Notes: a model not told the origin generated them from the letters alone. A stretch of DNA of 64,000 nucleotides from Acidiflorens sp963841945 (GCA_963841945.1 CAWJFC010000012.1:57576-121575), one strand, 5' to 3'. Numbered from the stretch's first letter, positions 17,595 to 26,030 are shown. Translations and numbers: made by a program.

Positions 17595-20500
17595 ATGAAT
17601 ATCGACAACGAGATGCCAAGCCAAATCTTTCACGACCCGCTCCAGGCGCGCTGGAGGCGCTTGCGTCGCGCTTTTGACGTGGCGGCCATTGCCCTCTCGT
17701 TGCTGGTGGTCTTCTTCCTCTACAGCGCCCTACGCAGCCAGCCTCTACCCGATCTTTCGTTTGGTACTCAAAAGCGTCCGTACCACGCCCTGACTGTCGC
17801 CGAGAACGAGCGTGCCAAGGAGAAGCGCCGTCTTTCCACCCTTTCCCGCGTTGGTCACCGCCGCAAATCACGCAAATCACCCTCGCAAATCATCCTCAAC
17901 TCTGAGGAGGGTGTTCGAGCCGCGTTCTACGTCTCGTGGGACGCCGCCAGCTTTTCCTCTCTGCGCGAGTATGCCCGCCAGATCGACCTCCTGTTTCCCA
18001 CTTGGCTACAGGTCCTTACGCCAGACGGGCACCTCCAAGCCGTAGACCCTCAAACCAACAACCTGTTCGACGTACTTAAGGGCCAAGCCGTCCGGCCCAT
18101 TGACCCCCCAGTCATGCAGTTTCTGAACGCGGAAGACACCAACATGGAGGTCTTTCCCGTCGTTCAGAATTTCGACAATGCAACCAACGACTTTTCCCCA
18201 GTCGTCACCGACTTTCTTCTCAACCCGCAAGCTCGCGCCCATTTTCGCCGCGAGATCGGTCTCTATCTCGCCTCTGATCGCTACCGCGGTCTCATGGTCG
18301 ACTTCGAGTCGTTTCCCCGAAAAGCCCAGCCCGGCTACCTCGCATTGCTTCAGGAACTTTCCTCCGACCTCCACGCCAAGGGCATGAAGCTGTATGTGAG
18401 TGTGCAAGTACGCAATAAGGACTACAACTACAAAGCAATCTCTGCTGCCGTTGATGGCGTCGTCATCATGAACTACGACGAACACTATCCCGGTGGCACC
18501 CCCGGCCCCGTTGCCTCGCAGGATTGGTTCACTACCAATCTCGATGCCGCGATAAAAGATATCCCCAAAGACAAGCTCATCTGCGCCATCGGCAACTACG
18601 GCTATGACTGGATCGAGCGCGATAAGAAAGGCAAGCTTCCCCCCGCCACCAACGACCACGGTGTCTCGGTGCAGGACGCCTGGATCGGTTCCCAAGACTC
18701 CGAAGAAGATATCGACTACGACAACGACGCCCTTAATCCGCATTTCAGCTATCTCGACGACGACAACCGCCACCATTACGTCTGGTTCCTCGATGCCGTC
18801 ACCGCTCTCAACGAAATGCGGGCCGCGCAAACTCTAGGCATTCAGACCTTCGCGCTCTGGCGTCTCGGTTCCGAGGATCGCTCCCTCTGGCGTGTGTGGG
18901 ATGTCCCCGGCGAGGCCGCTGCGCCGGATCGCTTGAAAGACGTGCCTCCAGGCCAGGACGTCGACATGGAAGGCGAAGGCGAGATCCTGCACATCGAGGC
19001 CAAGCCGCAGGACGGCGAGCGCGAGTACAGCATCGACCAGGACAGCGGTCTCATCGACGACGAGACCATGAAGACTCTGCCCCAGCCTTATCGTGTCGCT
19101 CGCGTCGGTGCCAGCAAGAACAAACTCGCCATCACCTTCGACGACGGTCCCGATCCGGTGTGGACTCCTAAAATTCTAGAGATCCTCAGACAGAAGCACG
19201 TTCCCGCCGCATTCTTTCTTATCGGCCTTCAGGCCCAGAAATTTAGCGGCCTCGCCAAACGCATTTATCGCGAAGGCCACGAAGTCGGCAATCACACCTT
19301 CACGCACCCGGACATCAGCTCTATCGGCTCCAAGTACATGACGGTCGAACTCAATCTTACCGAGCAGCTTTTCGCCAGCCAGCTCGGCGTTCGTCCGCTT
19401 CTCTTTCGTCCGCCTTACTCCGTCGATGCCGAACCCGACACCGAAGATGAAGTCCGCCCGTTGGAACTCACTCAGAGCATGGGATACATCACGGTCGGCA
19501 ATAAACTCGATACCAAGGACTGGGAGCCCGATCCTCCGCTCACCCCGCAGCAAATCGCCGCGGAAGTCCTCGATCACCTTCCGCCCTGCCGCCCGAATGA
19601 CACTATGCACTGCGGCAACATCGTTCTTATGCACGATGGCGGCGGCAATCGCGAGCGCACCGTGCTCGCCCTCCCCCTCATCATCGATGGCGCCCGCGCG
19701 CGAGGCTTCGAGTTCGTCTCGGTCCACGAGTTGATGGGCAAAAGCATCGCTGATGTCATGCCGCCGCTCCCACCCAACGAAGTGTGGGCCGCGCGTCTCA
19801 ACGCGATCAGTTGGGCACTCTTCACCGCTACCATCAGCGGAATCACGCTTATTTTTTTCCTCGGCGATATACTCATGACTGGCCGCCTCGTCTCCATCGG
19901 CTTCCTTGCCATCTTCGATCGCCTCCGCTCGCACGTCTATGGCACGCCCGCTGAGATTGCCGCCTACCGCCCCAAGGTCGCTATCTTGATTCCCGCCTAC
20001 AATGAAGAAAAAGTCATTGAGCGCACCGTGCAGGGCGCTCTCGACTCCGATTACCCCAACCTCCGCGTTATCGTTATCGACGACGGCTCCAACGATCGCA
20101 CCCTCGAGGTCGTGCGCCGCGTCTTTGCGCAGGAGGAAAGCACCGGCAAGGTCCTCATCCTCACCAAGCCCAACAGTGGCAAAGCCGACGCTCTTAATTA
20201 CGGCCTCGACCACATCGGTGACGCTGAACTCTTCGTCGGTATCGACGCCGACACCATCATCGCGCCCGATGCCATCTCCCGCATGGTCCCGCACTTCCTC
20301 AATCCCAAAGTCGGAGCCATTGCCGGCAATGCCAAAGTTGGCAACCGCGTCAATCTCTGGACCCGCTGGCAGGCCCTCGAATACATCACCAGCCAGAATT
20401 TCGAGCGCCGCGCTCTCAACACGCTCGGCGCGGTGACTGTGGTTCCCGGAGCCATCGGCACCTGGCGCGTCTCCGCCGTGCGCGAAGCCGGCGGTTTCCA

Positions 20501-21134
20501 GATCGACACTGTGGCTGAAGATGCGGACCTCACCATGGCCATCCTGCGCAACGGCCATCGCGTTGAGTACGAAGACCAGGCCCTTGCCTTCACCGAAGCC
20601 CCTACCAATGCCAATGGTCTTATGCGTCAGCGTTTCCGCTGGTCTTTCGGAATTCTGCAAGCCGTCTGGAAGCATCGCGATGTCGTCGGCCGCGAGGGCC
20701 CGCTCGGTTTCGTCGCTTTGCCCAATATCCTCATCTTCCAGATCCTGCTGCCCCTTGTCTCGCCCCTCATCGACATTATGTTTGCTGTCGGCGCCATCTG
20801 GTATTTCATCCAGAAGTCCTACCATCCCGACTCCACCGATCCCGCCGACTTCCAGCGACTCCTGGTCTTTTTCGTTCTCTTTCTAGTGATCGACTTTATT
20901 GCGTCCTCGATCGCCTTTGCCCTAGAGCGCCGTCAACCCGAATCCCGCGAAGATATCTGGTTGCTGAGTCAGGTCTGGCTGCAGCGATTCGCCTACCGGC
21001 AGGTATTTTCCTTAGTTCTCTTCCGCACTCTAAAGCGAGCCATAACCGGTCGACCGTTCGCATGGGATAAGTTAGACCGCACCGCCGCGGTAAAGTACGT
21101 TCCTGTAGAACGCCGCGACTCGGTGAACGTCTAG
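17595..21134 (+). CDS. Trifunctional polysaccharide enzyme: GH18-like, CE4 deacetylase and GT2 synthase
   Basis: About 1,179 residues from ATG 17595 (TTG 17550 is also in frame). One N-terminal membrane helix lies at about residues 29-47 (VAAIALSLLVVFFLYSAL). A GH18-like barrel covers about 110-460, with YRGLMVDFESFP placing an acidic residue (E238) where the GH18 catalytic Glu falls. A NodB/CE4 polysaccharide deacetylase follows (about 510-725), with TFDDGPD (514-520), NHTFTHPD for the metal site, and RPPYS. A membrane helix (ALFTATISGITLIFFLG) leads to a processive GT2 domain with VIDDGSND (829 region), GIDADT, AEDADL and QRFRW (1012-1016). Several C-terminal helices complete it. The layout is that of PgaB (deacetylase plus hydrolase-like domain) and PgaC (synthase) on one chain. 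A beta-linked N-acetylglucosamine polymer is the natural guess; the substrate is not proven. Confidence 0.9.
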   Translation: MNIDNEMPSQIFHDPLQARWRRLRRAFDVAAIALSLLVVFFLYSALRSQPLPDLSFGTQKRPYHALTVAENERAKEKRRLSTLSRVGHRRKSRKSPSQIILNSEEGVRAAFYVSWDAASFSSLREYARQIDLLFPTWLQVLTPDGHLQAVDPQTNNLFDVLKGQAVRPIDPPVMQFLNAEDTNMEVFPVVQNFDNATNDFSPVVTDFLLNPQARAHFRREIGLYLASDRYRGLMVDFESFPRKAQPGYLALLQELSSDLHAKGMKLYVSVQVRNKDYNYKAISAAVDGVVIMNYDEHYPGGTPGPVASQDWFTTNLDAAIKDIPKDKLICAIGNYGYDWIERDKKGKLPPATNDHGVSVQDAWIGSQDSEEDIDYDNDALNPHFSYLDDDNRHHYVWFLDAVTALNEMRAAQTLGIQTFALWRLGSEDRSLWRVWDVPGEAAAPDRLKDVPPGQDVDMEGEGEILHIEAKPQDGEREYSIDQDSGLIDDETMKTLPQPYRVARVGASKNKLAITFDDGPDPVWTPKILEILRQKHVPAAFFLIGLQAQKFSGLAKRIYREGHEVGNHTFTHPDISSIGSKYMTVELNLTEQLFASQLGVRPLLFRPPYSVDAEPDTEDEVRPLELTQSMGYITVGNKLDTKDWEPDPPLTPQQIAAEVLDHLPPCRPNDTMHCGNIVLMHDGGGNRERTVLALPLIIDGARARGFEFVSVHELMGKSIADVMPPLPPNEVWAARLNAISWALFTATISGITLIFFLGDILMTGRLVSIGFLAIFDRLRSHVYGTPAEIAAYRPKVAILIPAYNEEKVIERTVQGALDSDYPNLRVIVIDDGSNDRTLEVVRRVFAQEESTGKVLILTKPNSGKADALNYGLDHIGDAELFVGIDADTIIAPDAISRMVPHFLNPKVGAIAGNAKVGNRVNLWTRWQALEYITSQNFERRALNTLGAVTVVPGAIGTWRVSAVREAGGFQIDTVAEDADLTMAILRNGHRVEYEDQALAFTEAPTNANGLMRQRFRWSFGILQAVWKHRDVVGREGPLGFVALPNILIFQILLPLVSPLIDIMFAVGAIWYFIQKSYHPDSTDPADFQRLLVFFVLFLVIDFIASSIAFALERRQPESREDIWLLSQVWLQRFAYRQVFSLVLFRTLKRAITGRPFAWDKLDRTAAVKYVPVERRDSVNV

Positions 21135-21140
21135 CGAAGA

Positions 21141-21175
21141 GCAACCGGCAACTGAGAACCGAGAGCTGAGATTCC
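21141..21175. repeat. Degenerate 7-nt tandem array
   Basis: Five consecutive heptads (GCAACCG, GCAACTG, AGAACCG, AGAGCTG, AGATTCC) directly follow the stop codon of the GT2 fusion and precede the tryptophanase gene. Confidence 0.6.
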
Positions 21176-21197
21176 CCACTCGCAGTATTATGGGACT

Positions 21198-22571
21198 ATG
21201 CGCACCATCATTGAACCCTTCCGCATTAAGTCCGTCGAGCCCATTCGCTGGACCACTCGCGCCCAGCGTGAGGAGTTTCTCCAAGCCGCCAACTACAATC
21301 TTTTCCTTCTGCCCGCCGATGATGTCCTGATCGACCTACTCACCGACTCCGGAACCGGCGCCATGTCTACCCACCAGTGGGCCGCCATCATGGAAGGCGA
21401 TGAGAGCTACGCTGGCAGTCGCAGCTTCGACCAGTTTCGCGATTCCATTCAAGACATCTTCGGCTACAAGAACGTGATCCCCACCCACCAGGGCCGCGCC
21501 GCCGAGCGCATCCTCTTCAGTTGCGCCTGCAAGAAAGGCGATGTAGTTCCCAACAACACCCACTTTGACACTACCCGCGCCAATGTCGAATTCGTAGGCG
21601 CCGAAGCCGTCGATCTAGTGATTGAAGAAGGCCGCCATCCCGAAGTTCATCATCCCTTCAAAGGCAACATGGATGTCGCCAAGCTCGAAGACCTTATTGT
21701 CCGTGTCGGCCGCGACCGCATCCCCCTTGTCATGCTGACGATCACTAACAATTCCGGCGGAGGCCAGCCCGTCTCCATGGAAAATGCCAAAGCAGTCAGC
21801 GCCGTCTGCCGCCGCCATGAGATTCCCCTCTATTTCGACGCCTGCCGTTTCGCCGAAAATTCCTACTTCATCAAACTCCGCGAGAAGGGTTACGAGAACA
21901 AGACACCCAAACAGATCGCCCAGGAAATGTTCTCCTACGGCGACGGCTGCACCATGTCCGCCAAGAAAGACGGCATGGCGAACATCGGCGGTTTTCTCTG
22001 TACCAATGATGATCTACTTGCCCAACAGGAAAAGAATCTGCTTATACTCACGGAAGGCTATCCAACGTACGGAGGTCTCGCCGGTCGCGACCTCGAAGCC
22101 ATCGCCGTAGGCGTCCAAGAGGCTCTCCACGAAGACTATCTGAGATACCGTATCGCCTCGACAGCCTATCTCGGTAATCACATCTCCGCGCAGGGCGTGC
22201 CCATCGTGCAGCCTCCCGGAGGCCATGCCATCTACATCGATGCCCGCGCCTTTCTCCCGCACGTTCGGCCCGATCATTTCCCCGCAGTCGCTCTCGCCAA
22301 CGAACTCTATCTTGAAGGCGGCATCCGCTCCGTAGAGATAGGTACCCTCATGTTCGGACCGCAGGCGAAAATGGATTTGGTTCGTCTCGCCATCCCGCGC
22401 CGTGTCTACACCCAGAGCCACATCGACTATGTTGTCGAAGTGATCCTTGAAGTCTGGCAAAACCGCGACAAGATCCAGGGCATGAACCTGACCTACGAAG
22501 CTCCATTCCTCCGCCACTTCACCGCGAAGCTGGAAAAGGAATCTTCACTGGCAGGTGCCGTACGATCTTGA
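21198..22571 (+). CDS. tnaA: Tryptophanase (beta-eliminating lyase)
   Basis: The 457-residue PLP enzyme splits tryptophan to indole, pyruvate and ammonia. It follows the tryptophanase/tyrosine phenol-lyase family over its whole length: EPFRIKSVEPIRWTTRAQRE, DLLTDSGTGAMS, IPTHQGRAAE, TITNNSGGGQPVS, FDACRFAEN, and MSAKKDGMANIGG with the PLP lysine. The segment IRSVEIGTLMFG is closer to E. coli TnaA (VEIGSFLLG) than to tyrosine phenol-lyase (MERGIISAG), which favours tryptophanase. No tnaC-like leader with a Trp codon was seen in the short spacer upstream. Indole signalling or amino-acid catabolism are the plausible roles. Confidence 0.88.
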   Translation: MRTIIEPFRIKSVEPIRWTTRAQREEFLQAANYNLFLLPADDVLIDLLTDSGTGAMSTHQWAAIMEGDESYAGSRSFDQFRDSIQDIFGYKNVIPTHQGRAAERILFSCACKKGDVVPNNTHFDTTRANVEFVGAEAVDLVIEEGRHPEVHHPFKGNMDVAKLEDLIVRVGRDRIPLVMLTITNNSGGGQPVSMENAKAVSAVCRRHEIPLYFDACRFAENSYFIKLREKGYENKTPKQIAQEMFSYGDGCTMSAKKDGMANIGGFLCTNDDLLAQQEKNLLILTEGYPTYGGLAGRDLEAIAVGVQEALHEDYLRYRIASTAYLGNHISAQGVPIVQPPGGHAIYIDARAFLPHVRPDHFPAVALANELYLEGGIRSVEIGTLMFGPQAKMDLVRLAIPRRVYTQSHIDYVVEVILEVWQNRDKIQGMNLTYEAPFLRHFTAKLEKESSLAGAVRS

Positions 22572-22638
22572 GCCGCGTCAAAATTTCCGGCTAACCAAAA
22601 CGCATCCAGAAACATCTCTTACATTATTGGGTACGTGC

Positions 22639-22968
22639 ATGTCGTTAGTCCCCCTTGCCAGAAAATGCTACCCGGGGCTGTTCGCGGCTCGCATGATGAT
22701 CATTTGCGTCATCACTCTGATCCTATTCGGACGCGGTACGATCCTTTATCTTCTCTCGCACGAGCATGGACGGGTCACGCACTCTCTCGCCCACCAATGC
22801 CATAGCCAGTGCTTCGACCAAGATGACTCACTGTGGTCGAGTTCGCCGCCGATCACGCTCAGTCCTCCGTTGCTCGCCGCCGGGTCGAATCTGGCCTCTA
22901 TATCCGAGCCGTACATCGAGACAATCACCCGCGCGTGGGATTGCGACCGCCCGCCTCCTCTCGGCTAG
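22639..22968 (+). CDS. Small hypothetical membrane-anchored protein
   Basis: About 109 residues from ATG 22639. One membrane helix lies at residues about 20-40 (MMIICVITLILFGRGTILYL). The following region is rich in His/Gln/Cys (HQCHSQCFDQDD) and ends with a Pro-rich tail DCDRPPPLG. No family can be named. The helix and the composed tail favour a real product, but the start has only a weak ribosome site. Confidence 0.45.
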   Translation: MSLVPLARKCYPGLFAARMMIICVITLILFGRGTILYLLSHEHGRVTHSLAHQCHSQCFDQDDSLWSSSPPITLSPPLLAAGSNLASISEPYIETITRAWDCDRPPPLG

Positions 22969-23082
22969 ATTTCCGCAATTATTCCCGGCCCCACCGTCGG
23001 TTCGCTGCCGACACATTGTCATTTGAGGCCGTGCCACCGAGTCCCTGCCTGTTACAGAGCGCAATTCAAGGAGGAATGAATC

Positions 23083-23268
23083 ATGGGCAAAGGAGACCCC
23101 CATCATTGGTTAGACCTGTGCAAGGCCGCCACCCAAACGACCAACCGCGATGAGTTCCTGAAAATCATCCGCGAACTGAGCGAAGTCCTCGAACACGAGC
23201 AAGAACAGCGTTGCGACCTACCCGCCGACTCCCGAACGAAGTCGTCCACTCAGGAGTTCCAATGCTGA
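23083..23268 (+). CDS. Small hypothetical protein upstream of the DHp-like gene
   Basis: 61 residues, helical and charged (HHWLDLCKAATQTTNRDEFL, IRELSEVLEHEQEQR). The start is well supported by AAGGAGG ending eight bases before ATG 23083. Its stop overlaps the start of the next gene by a few bases, so the two are coupled. No family recognised. Confidence 0.6.
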   Translation: MGKGDPHHWLDLCKAATQTTNRDEFLKIIRELSEVLEHEQEQRCDLPADSRTKSSTQEFQC

Positions 23269-23783
23269 TCAAAGGTTCTCGTCCCACCCGCGCGCTCGCG
23301 TCCACTCCCGGCCTGTCAATACCTTCCATGCGCCGAAAACTGCCAACGCCCACCCCGTGGTGGCGATTCGTCCTCGGAGCTGCGTTGGGCGTCGGTCTCG
23401 TCTCTTTTCTGACAACCGAGCTCATGCACTACTGGCTCGTCCCCGATCTCGGCCGCAACCGCGAGCGCTTGGTCGCCGAAGCGTTATCGGCTCTAATTGT
23501 CAGTTGTTTGATTGCCAGGCTCGCCTACATGGCGCGCAAGCAGCAGCAACTCACCATCGCCAGAATGCAGGTGATCGCCGAGATGAACCATCACATCCGC
23601 AATGCCCTCGCTCCAATCTCGCTCTCGGTCGATGCCATCGAAAACCAGCAACTCATCCGCGTCATCTCCGACGGAGTCGAACGCATCGATTGGGCCTTAC
23701 GCGAAATCCTCCCTCGCGAAACCCCGCTCCCGGAAAGCCAGCGCTACAGAAGCGGAGTCTTTAAACGAGAAGCGGGACGCTAG
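23262..23783 (+). CDS. Membrane protein with a histidine-kinase dimerisation-like segment but no ATPase domain
   Basis: About 173 residues from ATG 23262, overlapping the previous gene. Two hydrophobic segments (FVLGAALGVGLVSFLTTELM and LVAEALSALIVSCLIARLAY) precede a helix reading MNHHIRNALAPISLSVDAI. That resembles the H-box of histidine kinases (H-E-x-x-N/T-P in classical ones, N-H-x-x-R-N in the HisKA_2/HWE-like class). The chain ends about 50 residues later, without N, G1 or G2 ATP-binding boxes. It could be a phosphotransfer or scaffold stub, or an unrelated helical membrane protein. Confidence 0.6.
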   Translation: MLIKGSRPTRALASTPGLSIPSMRRKLPTPTPWWRFVLGAALGVGLVSFLTTELMHYWLVPDLGRNRERLVAEALSALIVSCLIARLAYMARKQQQLTIARMQVIAEMNHHIRNALAPISLSVDAIENQQLIRVISDGVERIDWALREILPRETPLPESQRYRSGVFKREAGR

Positions 23784-23904
23784 CTGGCACGCTGACGAAA
23801 ATCACGCGTATCTTCGGCCGAGGCGAATCCCCGTAACTTCCGTTCTGCCTGGAGCAGGCTTTGCCCGATGACTGAGGGCTGAACGCTATTGTCTGGTTTG
23901 CCAA

Positions 23905-24420
23905 CTACTTCTTAATCACCCCGCAAGCAATCCGGTCCCCCGAATTTCCCGAAGGGTCGGTCTTCTGGTCATCCGCTTTCGCGTGAATCACTAGCGAAGT
24001 CCCGCCATTCGAGAAAAGCGAATGGCTGTCATCACCGAGGTTCACGTCTTTGCTTTCCGTGCGCAGCTTAGCTTTGCCGTTCGCGCCAACCGTGAAGTTC
24101 GCATGATCACCGGCGTGATGTCCCTCCGGATTGTCGAAGCCATGCTTTTTCCCATCCGGATTAAAGTGCGGTCCCGCGGACTTGAAGTCAGGTGAGGTGC
24201 AAACTGCGTTCTGATGGAAGTGAATGGCATGTTCGCCCGGAGGAAGATTCTCCAGGTTCAGTTCCATCCCAATTCCACCCGACTTTTCTTCCCACAACGT
24301 AACGGTCCCCACACTTTTCCCCTGCGCGTCCTGAAGGTGAACGACAGTCTTGGCAAAACCCGCCGAGGCGAGTGCCACCAACAACCAGAGAGCGAGAGCC
24401 AAAGAGAAGGTAGTTTTCAT
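23905..24420 (-). CDS. sodC: Cu/Zn superoxide dismutase
   Basis: The 171-residue protein has a signal peptide (SLALALWLLVALASAGFA) and the periplasmic SodC fold. Copper and zinc ligands are visible in GEHAIHFHQNAVC, SAGPHFNPDGKKHG, PEGHHAGDHANFTVG and LVIHAKADDQKTDPSG. The disulfide cysteines lie in NAVCTSPDF and GDRIACGVIKK. It removes superoxide in the periplasm. It is a monocistronic gene whose 5' side faces a spacer rich in tandem repeats. Confidence 0.95.
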   Translation of the reverse strand: MKTTFSLALALWLLVALASAGFAKTVVHLQDAQGKSVGTVTLWEEKSGGIGMELNLENLPPGEHAIHFHQNAVCTSPDFKSAGPHFNPDGKKHGFDNPEGHHAGDHANFTVGANGKAKLRTESKDVNLGDDSHSLFSNGGTSLVIHAKADDQKTDPSGNSGDRIACGVIKK

Positions 24421-24438
24421 GGCACAAAATTATAGCCT

Positions 24439-24565
24439 AGCTGCAAGCTCTCAGCTCCAAGCTCTAAGCGAGCACCCCGACCCAGAAGTCTGAGCCGCAA
24501 CCCGTAAGCGTAATCTGGTTGCTGAGAGCTTGCACCTGTCTTCATACCAATTCATACCAATTCAT
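24439..24565. repeat. Repeat-rich spacer: heptad array, 14-bp inverted repeat and 10-nt tandem repeat
   Basis: Five heptads (AGCTGCA, AGCTCTC, AGCTCCA, AGCTCTA, AGCGAGC) run from 24439 to 24473. The 14-mer TGCAAGCTCTCAGC (24443-24456) is perfectly complementary to GCTGAGAGCTTGCA (24521-24534), so the spacer can fold into a long stem with a loop of about 64 nt. At 24541 starts TTCATACCAA twice plus a partial third copy. The spacer lies at the point where the + strand changes from C-rich to G-rich. Confidence 0.6.
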
Positions 24566-24664
24566 CCTCTCTCCATGGACCTTTCCCCCGATCCGTAGCA
24601 AGATCTCATGCGTTGTCAGGGACCGAGTCTTCCCCGTACTTCACATCTGACCAAGGAGATGCTC

Positions 24665-25105
24665 ATGAAAAACCATGCTGTTGCGACGCTGATCCTTTCG
24701 CTGGCCGGACTAACGGGGCTCGCGAATGCGCAGTCCGGATCGACCATCATCGCCGAGGTTCCCTTTAACTACATCGCAAATGGTAGAGCTATGCCTGCGG
24801 GCGAAACCCGCGTCAAGATCGAGAACAACGGACAGGCCTATCTCTGGATCGCCGCCGAGGATCGCTCCGCTTTCGCGATGCCCATGGCAACCGATTCGTC
24901 GCAGCCGGCCGCGGAGACCAAGCTGGTGTTTCACCGCTATGGCAATCGCTACTTCCTCGCTGGCGTTCAGCGCGAGGGCCAAACGCGCAGCTATGACTTA
25001 CCAGCAGGAAGATTGGAGAAGGAGCTGCGAGCCTCAAACGTCGAGGAAAAGGATGTGGCCCTCGTTGCTTCTCTCAAGATGTTCGGGCAAAGAGACACGA
25101 AGTAA
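24665..25105 (+). CDS. Hypothetical secreted protein
   Basis: The start is ATG 24665 with AAGGAG at 24652-24657. The product is 146 residues with a signal peptide (AVATLILSLAGLTGLANAQ). The mature domain is predicted beta-rich: IIAEVPFNYIANGRAMPAGE, VKIENNGQAYLWIAAED, TKLVFHRYGNRYFLAGVQ. Comparable small exported proteins with an 'F-x-F/Y-x-A/V-G-x-x-x-P-A-G' motif are frequent in acidobacteria; their function is unknown. A strong terminator follows, so it is probably monocistronic. Confidence 0.75.
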   Translation: MKNHAVATLILSLAGLTGLANAQSGSTIIAEVPFNYIANGRAMPAGETRVKIENNGQAYLWIAAEDRSAFAMPMATDSSQPAAETKLVFHRYGNRYFLAGVQREGQTRSYDLPAGRLEKELRASNVEEKDVALVASLKMFGQRDTK

Positions 25106-25127
25106 TCACGAGTTGCGCATAACGCGC

Positions 25128-25166
25128 AGCGAGGGAGCGCGGCTTGGGGCTCGCTCCCTCGTTTTG
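25128..25166 (+). terminator. Intrinsic terminator
   Basis: CGAGGGAGCG (25130-25139) pairs with CGCTCCCTCG (25152-25161), followed by TTTTG. It ends the transcript of the preceding secreted-protein gene and isolates the Crp/Fnr gene. Confidence 0.85.
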
Positions 25167-25194
25167 TTCCCGCATCCTTCATTAGAATGGTGGA

Positions 25195-25935
25195 ATGCGG
25201 GAAGCAAAGCCGAATGCCGCGAAAACGCTGGCGCAAGTTGGATTGTTCAAAGATCTGTCCGAAGCTGAACTGGCATTCCTTGCCCAACGGGCAATGATGC
25301 GCAGATTTTCTGCGGGAGAAATCATATTTAGTGAAGGCGATCCCTGCGCAGGAATGTACGTGGTCGAATCCGGCCAGGTGCGCATCTTCAAGACATCCGC
25401 GAGCGGCCGTGAACAGGTCTTGAGCGTCGAGGCGCCGGGCGGTTCGGTCGCTGAGCTACCCGTCTTCGATGGCGGAAACTATCCTGCCTCGGTCTCCGCG
25501 ATTGAGGACTCAACTCTTCTCTTCATCGCCAAGCGGGATATCCACGCCTTGTGCTTAGCCCACCCCCAGGTCGCGCTGAAAGTGTTGCGGGTCATCGGAA
25601 GTCGGCTGCGTAAGCTGGTCGGCATCATCGAAGAGCTTTCCTTCACGACTGTCCGGCATCGCCTCGCGGCTTTCCTCGTGCGCCTGGCGCGCCACGAAGG
25701 AACGAGCGTCAATGGCGGCATCGCCATTACCTTGCCGGGAAGCAACCAGGAACTCGCTTCGCAAATCGGGACAGTGCGCGAGCTCATATCTCGCAATTTG
25801 AGCCGCTTCCAGACCGAGAATTTCATTCGGATGGACGGAAGATGCGTGGTGATCACCGACCTGAAAACGCTCGAAGCGGAGTTGGGACGGAATAGCTGGG
25901 AATTCGATGCGAGCCTCCAGTTACCGCCTTTTTGA
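25195..25935 (+). CDS. Crp/Fnr-family transcription regulator
   Basis: The 246-residue protein has an N-terminal cyclic-nucleotide-binding-like beta-roll (FSAGEIIFSEGDPCAGMYVV to SAIEDSTLLFIAKRDI), a dimerisation helix (VALKVLRVIGSRLRKLVGII), and a C-terminal winged helix (SNQELASQIGTVRELISRNL). The recognition helix carries E-x-x-S-R, as in FNR/DNR-type proteins. The N-terminal cysteine cluster of oxygen-sensing FNR is absent. It stands 95 nt upstream of ric/scdA, whose promoter region holds a TGAC-N4-GTCA palindrome. A nitrosative or redox-stress regulator is therefore a reasonable inference; the ligand is unknown. Confidence 0.9.
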   Translation: MREAKPNAAKTLAQVGLFKDLSEAELAFLAQRAMMRRFSAGEIIFSEGDPCAGMYVVESGQVRIFKTSASGREQVLSVEAPGGSVAELPVFDGGNYPASVSAIEDSTLLFIAKRDIHALCLAHPQVALKVLRVIGSRLRKLVGIIEELSFTTVRHRLAAFLVRLARHEGTSVNGGIAITLPGSNQELASQIGTVRELISRNLSRFQTENFIRMDGRCVVITDLKTLEAELGRNSWEFDASLQLPPF

Positions 25936-25958
25936 TTACTCACACCAGAGCTCCTCTG

Positions 25959-25970
25959 TGACAAAAGTCA
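25959..25970 (+). promoter_or_regulatory. Candidate FNR/DNR-type operator upstream of ric
   Basis: TGACAAAAGTCA is a perfect 4-4-4 palindrome, 61 nt before the ric start. It keeps the TGAC/GTCA core of the DNR/NnrR consensus TTGAC-N4-GTCAA. The adjacent upstream gene encodes a regulator with the matching recognition-helix signature. Confidence 0.5.
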
Positions 25971-26030
25971 TCGGCAAGGTCTGTGTGCTCCGCTAGAGTG
26001 CTTTGTGAAAGGCACTACCAGGAGAAGACA

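Noticed and set aside
19176..20825. Long - strand open frame (549 codons) opposite the GT2 fusion
   Set aside because: Antisense of a gene with unmistakable NodB and GT2 motifs; no domain is recognisable in it.
24421..24664. DnaA boxes (TTATCCACA-like) at the composition switch
   Set aside because: None was found by eye in the spacer, so the origin hypothesis rests on strand composition alone.
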